A stretch of 64,000 nt of DNA from Saxidomus purpurata (lineage: Eukaryota; Mollusca; Bivalvia; Venerida; Veneridae): the NCBI GenBank assembly GCA_022818135.1, contig JAFMSR010000007.1, positions 5,349,224 through 5,413,223 on the forward strand, read 5' to 3'. Positions 57,572 to 64,000 of this stretch are shown here, in pieces (the first letter of the stretch is position 1; each line of letters opens with the position of its first letter). A program made the position numbers and the translations under genes. The notes under the pieces were generated by a model. It was not told the origin of the DNA and made no database searches. It saw only the letters and a program-made list of their open reading frames with translations.

Positions 57572-57712
57572 ATCTAACATGTTCATGAGTTGTGGATAAA
57601 AAAAACCCCCCCGGGGGGGGGAATTCGTCCAAAACGAGGCTGTGCCGAGTTTTTGGACGTATAAGATCAACCCGAGGGTGGGATTTCCTTATCCACAACT
57701 CAATGGACATGG
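57572..57712. repeat. Family A hairpin, copy 2, with corrupted left arm
   Basis: The right arm is normal (ACCCGAGGGTGGGATTTCCTTATCC). The left arm after GTTGTGGATAA reads as pure A, C and G runs (57598-57621) where sister copies have GGAAATCC.ACCCTCGGGTT. It is probably a base-calling or consensus error over a strong hairpin. Confidence 0.75.
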
Positions 57713-58071
57713 TAGATTTATTTTCTCACCGTTTAAATCGCATTTTCAACGGTGTTCATTTAAGTTTATCTCACATAGGTAAATGCGCGGAAATATGTAT
57801 CCCATAGGTGAGAAAAACTTATCTCACATCGCTCATCTCACATCGCTGCCGGACTATTTTTACGTTAATTGTAAGCAGACATAAAAATCGAAAAATGACT
57901 GTAGAATTGTTATTTTTGAAATAAACACAGAGTTGTTGGTATTCATTTTCTTAGTTAGATCATTTTCTATCCATCTATAGCAGTTTCGAAGTAAAAAGTT
58001 GATTTTCATTTTTTTGCACTTATTCCTTCTTACTTGTGTGAAAATGCGATTTAAACGGTGAGAAAATAAAT

Positions 58072-58212
58072 CTACCATGTCCATTGAGTTGTGGATAAGG
58101 AAATCCAACCCTCGGGTTGAGATACGTCCAAAAAAAACTCGGCAGAGCCTCGTTTTTGGACGTATCTCAACCCTCGGGTGGGATTTCCTTATCCACAACT
58201 CATGAACATGTT
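58072..58212. repeat. Family A hairpin, copy 3
   Basis: Near-perfect palindrome: ATGTCCATTGAGTTGTGGAT to ATCCACAACTCATGAACATG. The stem contains AACCCTCGGGTTGAGATACG and its inverse. The loop core is ACTCGGCAGAGCCTCGT. Confidence 0.9.
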
Positions 58213-58282
58213 AGATTCACTTTGTATCTATCATTGACCAGCTAAAGACTGTTTTTCTGCCGTCATCAACACATTGTACTTT

Positions 58283-58640
58283 TCACGCTAATGGCGTGAT
58301 GTTTGCGGCCTAGCGACATGAAGTCCCAGCAGTGTAGAGTTGGCGGCTTCGCGGCCTAATGGCGTGATGTTTGCGGCCTAGCGACATGAAGTCCGAGCAG
58401 TGTAGAGTTGGCGGCTTCGCGGCCTAATGGCGTGATGTTTGCGGCCTAGCGACATGAAGTCCTAGCGGTGTAGAGTTGGCGGCTTCGCGGCATAATGGCG
58501 TGATGTTTGCGGCCTAGCGACATGAAGTCCTAGCGGTGTAGAGTTGGCGGCTTCGCGGCCTAATGGCGTGATGTTTGCGGCCTAGCGACATGAAGTCCTA
58601 GCGGTGTAGAGTTGAAGGCTTCGCGGTCTAGCAGCACGGG
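58283..58640 (+). repeat. 68-bp minisatellite, copy B (about five units)
   Basis: GCGACATGAAGTCC recurs every 68 bp from about 58310, with GGCGGCTTCGCGGCCTAATG. The units are more uniform in length than in copy A. Confidence 0.85.
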
Positions 58641-60607
58641 GGTTGCCGCCAAGCGGCTTAAAGTCGTGAGATTGGCGAAAGTGTCCCAGTCTTAGTTTAG
58701 CTAATATTGCAAGAGCTCACTGCAAAACGACCACATTAGATTATTTTATGCGATGTAAAACTCACAAAAAGATACAGCCGAGACGAATATTATTTGTATC
58801 ATATGGTGCAATTTCTTTCTCAAATGTACCACAAGTACTACCATATAGGGGAGTTTGTAGCAGTATTTAACGCAAAAACGGAGTTATCTTGAAATTAGAA
58901 TTGTTAAGTACCACAAACATTCTGAATAGTTCGTCAAATATCGTGAACCTGTGCTACTGGAATGCGGAAATACACACATAAACTTGCAATTACATGTAGA
59001 TACATGTATATTGTTTCGTTATTATCAAATGTTATTCTTTTTTTCTCGAGTTAAAGCGATACTCTGATCGAATAACTAGATAACATCCGATGGACTGGTC
59101 AATGTTCATCCTTCAATTTGTCAATCAGTATGTTCTTTTTCGAAGCCGATGATATGTTTCAAGAATGGAGATTTTCTAGGATAGCTTCTTGCCAGTTATA
59201 ATCATAACAAGGCAAAATTCATGTTTACGATTCATTCTTTTTGGTTTGAAGGTCAAACTAAGTAGTCAAAGTTGCATTGTCATTGAGTCCACGACATTTA
59301 GTCGTAAGACATTTCGCCGACTACGACACTTTTCCGAATACGATATTTGGTCGAACTGAGCATTTGGTTGAATGCGACAATTAGTCTTATACTATAAGTA
59401 TGTAATGTATGTCGTCGAAAACATCTAAACCAACTTTAAAACGAATACAACACAAATAATCCCATGGGTTAAATCATGTTTCACGTACAATACCTTCGTT
59501 GAAGGTCACATTAAACAGTCAAAAGTGCCATATTATCAGACAATGACATTACTTGTCCACGGCTTTACTTCATTTGTTTTTAGACACTTGAAAGCAAGTT
59601 TGACACGTAATAGTCGAAGACCGCAACGGACTTAACTGTGTCAGCATATACATGTATAGACTGGATCTATGCCCCGGTCACTGTTTCAACATACATTTGT
59701 ACGCAAAAAAGAAAGCAACAAACAACTCCCACCCAAAGCATTCCCTATGGGAGGATTTTATTATATAGGACAAAGAACTTACTTGGAATCTTCGTTGACG
59801 TACCAACAATCATGTAGACAGTTAGTCGGTACACATTGATATCCAGTTTACAATGTATCCCCGATGTTCTTATCATAATTATGTCATTACAGGTTACAAA
59901 AGAAAAAGTATTAAAAATGGCGAAGTGACAAAGGTACAGAAAACATACATCATATACTGACAGTACTATACTGCAGCTTGCATGAATTCCTGTTGTTGCT
60001 GCTATGTGTTATTATACTACCAATTTTATGGGAACGTGGTTTGTCGTAATTAACGCCTTCAATATTATTTTGTAAGAGGGCTAAACAAGCATTGCATAGG
60101 TTCGACCTTTTCAAAATCCCCTTAGTCATAATCCCCTTGGTCCAAAAATGGCATAGTAGTCAGAATCCCCTTGATGGATTTTATAAGGTATTCATAATCC
60201 CCTTGATGAAATTTACAAGGTGTTCAAAATGGTATACGGACATAATCCCCTACGGACAAAATCCCCTACACAAAAAATGACACAGGCGGACAAAATCCCC
60301 TACTTGATTTTGCACAGGGAGGACAAAATCCCCTTCATGTGTAAACATTGGGCGGACAAAATCCCCTACATTAATTTGTACAGGGTGGTCAAAATCCCCT
60401 TCAGTCCCCTGGATGCATTACAATATATGAACTGAAACATTGGCAGTACAGATGTACTTGAATTTCAGAGTCTAGCTTTAATTTTTATCTTTTATGTGCA
60501 TACATAACTACTTACACAGCAAACATTTTTTTAAAATTTATTTGTAAGTTATACTAACACAGGTACTATAAGCCCATGTCAAATTTGAAACCATGTAAAA
60601 CAAGTGT

Positions 60608-60858
60608 ACTTCAAAATCACACTGGTCCAAAAATGGCATACCGTAGTAGTCATACTCCCCTCAATGGATTTTACAGGTGGAGAAACATAATTTTTATATT
60701 GAATGAAAAATATAACTAAATGTTTCTTTTGTCTCTAGTTTTACTTTACTTTAGCGAATGATTGAAAAAAAAAATTGAATTTACAACGTAAAATCCATTG
60801 AGGGGATTATGACTTCTATATTATTTTTGGACCAAGGGAATTTTGAGTGTCTCCCATG
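60608..60858. mobile_element. ~250-bp MITE related to the MULE termini, nested
   Basis: Left end TTCAAAATCACACTGGTCCA and GGCATACCGTAGTAGTCATA; right end TTTTTGGACCAAGGGAATTT and TGAGTGTCTCCC. It has the same terminal phrases as the large element but its own complete pair of ends, so it looks like a small derivative inserted inside. Confidence 0.55.
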
Positions 60859-61739
60859 TAAAACAGTACACAGAATTTGCATGAAATGACAATTCATGTT
60901 TTGTTCTTGAAAAAACATTTTTTCACAAGACATAGCAGACCACAGCGCAAATATTATTAGCACATGACATATAAACAATTATTACAAGAAATTATTATTC
61001 ACTTTAAATGGAACTAGTTAAAACTATGACAACTATTTATTTACCACACATGGCATACAGAGTTAATAATTAGCTGATTAACCAAATGTTATTATTTCCT
61101 TTAATCAAATATTTATAAACCAAACTGCTAACCATTTAACTATTTAATCTAATTTATGAAGGTAAAATTATTTTCTTCCCATTGTTAATGGTACTGTAAT
61201 TTTCTTAGTTTGTTTTAATTGATCATTTTAATATAGTCAGTTTTTCAATATCAAGTAATTTTCAAACTAATTCATTGAAATTAATTCTTTACAAAACTCC
61301 CATACAAAATTATCACAATCACTGTTAAAGTACTTTGATACATTCAATTGAAATACATTTAATGAAGTCTTGCACAGCTGCTAATTGCATTCAGAAATAC
61401 AGAGACATTTTCTCACCTTTATTATATTGAGTACAAAGGGCTTTTTTGTGTTTTCTCTTTTTGATTGACAAACCTAGCCTTACAAGTTCTGTTCATGTAT
61501 CAACATCCTTAGAAACTTTTTGTAATCCATTGACCATTGTCCATGTACTTGTAAACAAGAGACTTTAATCTTTACAATTAACAACTGTTTGTTTTTCTTA
61601 TTTCCAATTTGTTCTCTGTTGAAATTAAATTGATAAGTCTTATTAAAATACTTTAACAAAACTTTCCTCAAATTATGTTATACAAAAAGGGTGCACTGAG
61701 ACAATTTTTGTGACTAACTTGAATCTAAAATCTCATTGT

Positions 61740-61808
61740 TACGGGCGAAAGCTGGAAGGGCGCAAAACCCGACCATGAAAATGAAAATCCTGTTATGCTT
61801 TCGCCCGA
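61740..61808. repeat. Short hairpin (CGGGCGAAAGC / GCTTTCGCCCG)
   Basis: 11-bp arms separated by ~45 bp inside the MULE. The GC-rich stem stands out in AT-rich DNA. Confidence 0.6.
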
Positions 61809-62462
61809 TATATGTATTGCCTTATTTCATTTTTAATTGGAAATAGGTAACATAAAAATCAGAACTCTTTTATTGGCACTGATCAATGCTACCTGAATTT
61901 AAACAAAGCTATACACAGAAGTCAGAGTGAATGGGATTCCATATGTAGGGGATTTTGTACCCCCTGAACAATTTTATGTAGGGGATTTTGTCCGCACTGT
62001 GCATTTCCATGTAGGGGATTTCGTCCTCCCCTGTCAAAATAATGTAGGGGATTTTGTCCGCCTGTGTCAGTTTTTTCGAAGGGGATTTTGTCCGTAGGGG
62101 ATTATGTCCTATAGTTATAATCGCTATAATCCCCTTACTCAATTTCTTTTTTACTTCACTTTGATTACTGTGGTCTTTGTTATTATGAGACAGCAATGGT
62201 GTTGAGTAGGGAAATTAGCACATTTTTATGAGAAAGAAGTGTGAATAATTTTAGTTATTTTCAATGATTTACCATTGTGAAGTTAATGTAGAGACAAATA
62301 AAACATTTAAGTAATACTGAACTTTGGTTACTGTGGTCTTTGTTATTATAAGACAGCTAAGATGTTGAGTAGGGAAAATTAGCACATTTTTATGAGTAAA
62401 GTAAAACTAGAGACAATAAAGCTTTTCCACTTAAAAATTGCAACAATTCTTTCAAAAGTTGG

Positions 62463-62624
62463 AAAAAACACCCCAAAAAACAAAAAAAAAAAAAAAAAAA
62501 AATTGTAATCGGGGGGGGGGGGGGGCCCCCCCCCCCCCCACAAAAAAAAAAAAAAAAAAACCCCCCCAAAAAAAAAAAAACCCCCCCCCCCCCCAAGAAA
62601 AAAAAACAAAAAAAAAAAAAAAAC

Positions 62625-62677
<53 letters not shown>

Positions 62678-62688
62678 ACCAAAAACCC

Positions 62689-62738
<50 letters not shown>

Positions 62739-62752
62739 ACCCCACCCCCCCA
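62463..62752. repeat. Homopolymer block of A, G and C runs, probably a consensus error
   Basis: About 290 bases consist almost wholly of long single-base runs (A19, G16, C15, A18, C40 and so on). The structure matches low-quality consensus smoothing, not a known satellite. All Gly/Pro/Phe/Lys readings across it are artefacts. Confidence 0.8.
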
Positions 62753-63085
62753 ATCAAAAGTTGTGTACATATGCAAGTAAGATAGACTTCACAAGTAAAA
62801 AGGCAGCACACAATTTGTTAAAATCACAATATTTTATTACATACTTTTTAGCACAATTCTATCATATGACAATCTACACAATTTTTTAGCTGAAACCAAT
62901 GAGTTATATTCTCATTTTGCCGCTCTGTTTGCAATAATTGTATATACTGCAAGTGGAAAACGGTTGATATTCCCTCAAAAAAATGTAAACATGCAGCACA
63001 TAGTTTGTTGAAATCACAATATGTACATATCATACTGTTTTTAGCACATTTTCAAACACAGTATACTCACTGGAAACAGTTGAAT

Positions 63086-63555
63086 TTATTTAATTCTTAT
63101 AACACGTCCAACCAACGACAAAAAATCTTCAAGTGACTTAACTCCTGTGTTATATTGAAGGCATAGGGCTTTCAATTTGTGTTGATGTGCCTTCGTGGCC
63201 TTCTTCATCCGTTTCTGCGGCGGTTCACCAAGTTCGCAGCAGAAGTCAGCTGCCACCATAGTTGCATCCTTTCTAATAGACTTAATGACAGTCCAAAGAG
63301 TAGGGTTAGTATGTCCAACAAGATGTTTAAAGGCGTTGTTCCAGGACTCACACTGGTTATTATTTCTGTCTTGGTCTTCAACTGTTACAACTGCACGGAA
63401 CGCATCATTCACATAATTTAAGTCTAAATACTCTATCAGGCACTGTAAGTTATCAGTAGCTTCTTCACAGAGTATTGCCATGCCGTCTTTCACATCGTTG
63501 TGTGGTAGGAATGCCAGGCCATCAAGCTTTGCACACAATGTTTTCACTTTATAAT
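63086..63555 (-). pseudogene. MULE transposase C-terminal exon, fragment
   Basis: An acceptor TATATAAAAACAG precedes 63555. About 156 codons follow to a stop at 63086. ESWNNAFKHLVGHTNPTLWTVIKSIRKDA, LGEPPQKRMKK and upstream AFLPHNDV match the C-terminal part of Mutator-like (MULE) transposases found in animal elements. The upstream catalytic region is absent: only ~230 bp of repeat remain to the element's end. This is therefore a relic that cannot transpose its host element. Its direction, with the end of the gene pointing inward, suggests the 5' part was deleted at the right terminus. Confidence 0.65.
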
Positions 63556-64000
63556 CTGTTTTTATATATATACAAATTGTATAAATGTCTCCCATAAAAT
63601 ATATGTACAAGGGGATTTTGAATTCATCAAGGGGATTATGAATACTCTGTCAAATTGATCAAGGGTATTTTGAACACCTTGTAAATTTCATCAAGGGGAT
63701 TATGAATACCTTGTAAAATTCATCAAGGGGATTCTGACTACTATGCCATTTTTGGACCAAGGTAAGGGGATTTTGAGTGTCTCCCGTTTGGAAACAAACC
63801 AACAATTTCCGGAAAGCAATTATCACCGTTTAAAGGTTATTCAGGCATTCCTTGAAAGTTAAATGCCAGACTACTGGGTAAACTACTGTATTTATTCACT
63901 GATCACGTTTATGGCATTTGATTAAAATCAGTGTAAATTATGAAAAAGGTCTAAGTACCAGCTAGCCGAACAGCTGTTACACCTTCGTAAATTACATGCA

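Larger units (their letters stand above)
60108..63785. mobile_element. Mutator-like (MULE) DNA element, 3.7 kb, degenerate
   Basis: The insertion is defined against the empty site in copy A (about 32262). Ends are inverted: AAAATCCCCTT..TTGGTCCAAAAATGGCATAG on the left and CTATGCCATTTTTGGACCAA..AAGGGGATTTT on the right. Many subterminal TAATCCCCTTGATGAA copies lie at 60108-60235 and 63604-63785. A second nested inverted set of GGACAAAATCCCCTAC modules is at 60236-60412 and 61929-62130. Internal direct duplications occur at 62155/62320 and 62800/62985. The right half encodes a transposase remnant. Repeat-rich long termini fit MULEs. I could not fix a target duplication, and the left outer end seems ~10 bp shorter than the right. 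Confidence 0.7.
56858..64000. repeat. Segmental duplication, copy B, interrupted by two insertions
   Basis: Matches 30046-32475 in three blocks: 56858-57305, 58255-60107 and 63786-64000 (continuing past the window). Insertion 1 (57306-58254) carries hairpin repeats. Insertion 2 (60108-63785) is a MULE-type element. Smaller differences include an ~70-bp insertion near 59200-59275. Confidence 0.85.

Noticed and set aside
62379..62811. Glycine-, proline- and phenylalanine-rich ORFs
   Set aside because: They arise only from long homopolymer runs that look like consensus errors.

Overview
The window is eukaryotic and AT-rich. It is most likely from a bivalve mollusc or a related lophotrochozoan. 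The reasons are short GT..AG-spliced exons in large introns, a secreted multi-VWA matrix-type protein, animal LINE fragments, a Maverick/Polinton element with a chromodomain integrase, and abundant short palindromic and TIR-flanked repeats. The species cannot be named from sequence alone. Most of the 64 kb is mobile-element and repeat DNA, and only one clear host gene is complete.

Layout. 0.75-6.0 kb: a decayed gene joining an OTU-like cysteine-protease domain, a 210-bp tandem-repeat linker and a piggyBac-type transposase with a split C-terminal zinc-binding region. 6,020-17,614: an 11,595-bp Maverick/Polinton element with 439-bp terminal inverted repeats (one mismatch seen) and a 6-bp target duplication (TATATT). 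Rightward it carries a small Cys/His protein, a two-exon FtsK/HerA-type packaging ATPase and a frameshifted conserved protein. Leftward it carries a two-transmembrane protein, a DDE integrase with chromodomain, a penton-like minor capsid protein, a small basic protein and a two-exon major capsid protein. No DNA polymerase B or maturation protease is visible, and about 3.1 kb in the middle is non-coding. 17.6-28.7 kb: 5'-truncated non-LTR retrotransposons in both orientations, an unclassified RT fragment with two copies of its 3' region, a degenerate satellite, and an orphan copy of a promoter plus signal-peptide exon.

30.0-32.5 kb: a segmental duplicate containing a 68-bp minisatellite. Its second copy starts at 56.86 kb and runs to the window end, split by a hairpin-rich insertion and by a ~3.7 kb Mutator-like (MULE) element with a transposase remnant. 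36.8-49.2 kb, minus strand: a 17-exon gene whose predicted junctions all keep frame. It encodes a 625-residue secreted protein with three VWA domains, and its introns hold a minisatellite, microsatellites and a 1.25 kb TIR element. 49.6-54.1 kb: families of long palindromic hairpins, two of which share the same loop core. 54.07-54.85 kb: a higher-order satellite of 147 bp built from seven 21-bp subunits.

The integrase, ATPase and capsid genes would act together as the integration and virion module of a virus-like transposon. The missing polymerase suggests replication must be supplied in trans or by the host. Three low-complexity tracts (37.13, 57.60 and 62.46 kb) look like consensus errors and should not be read as biology.
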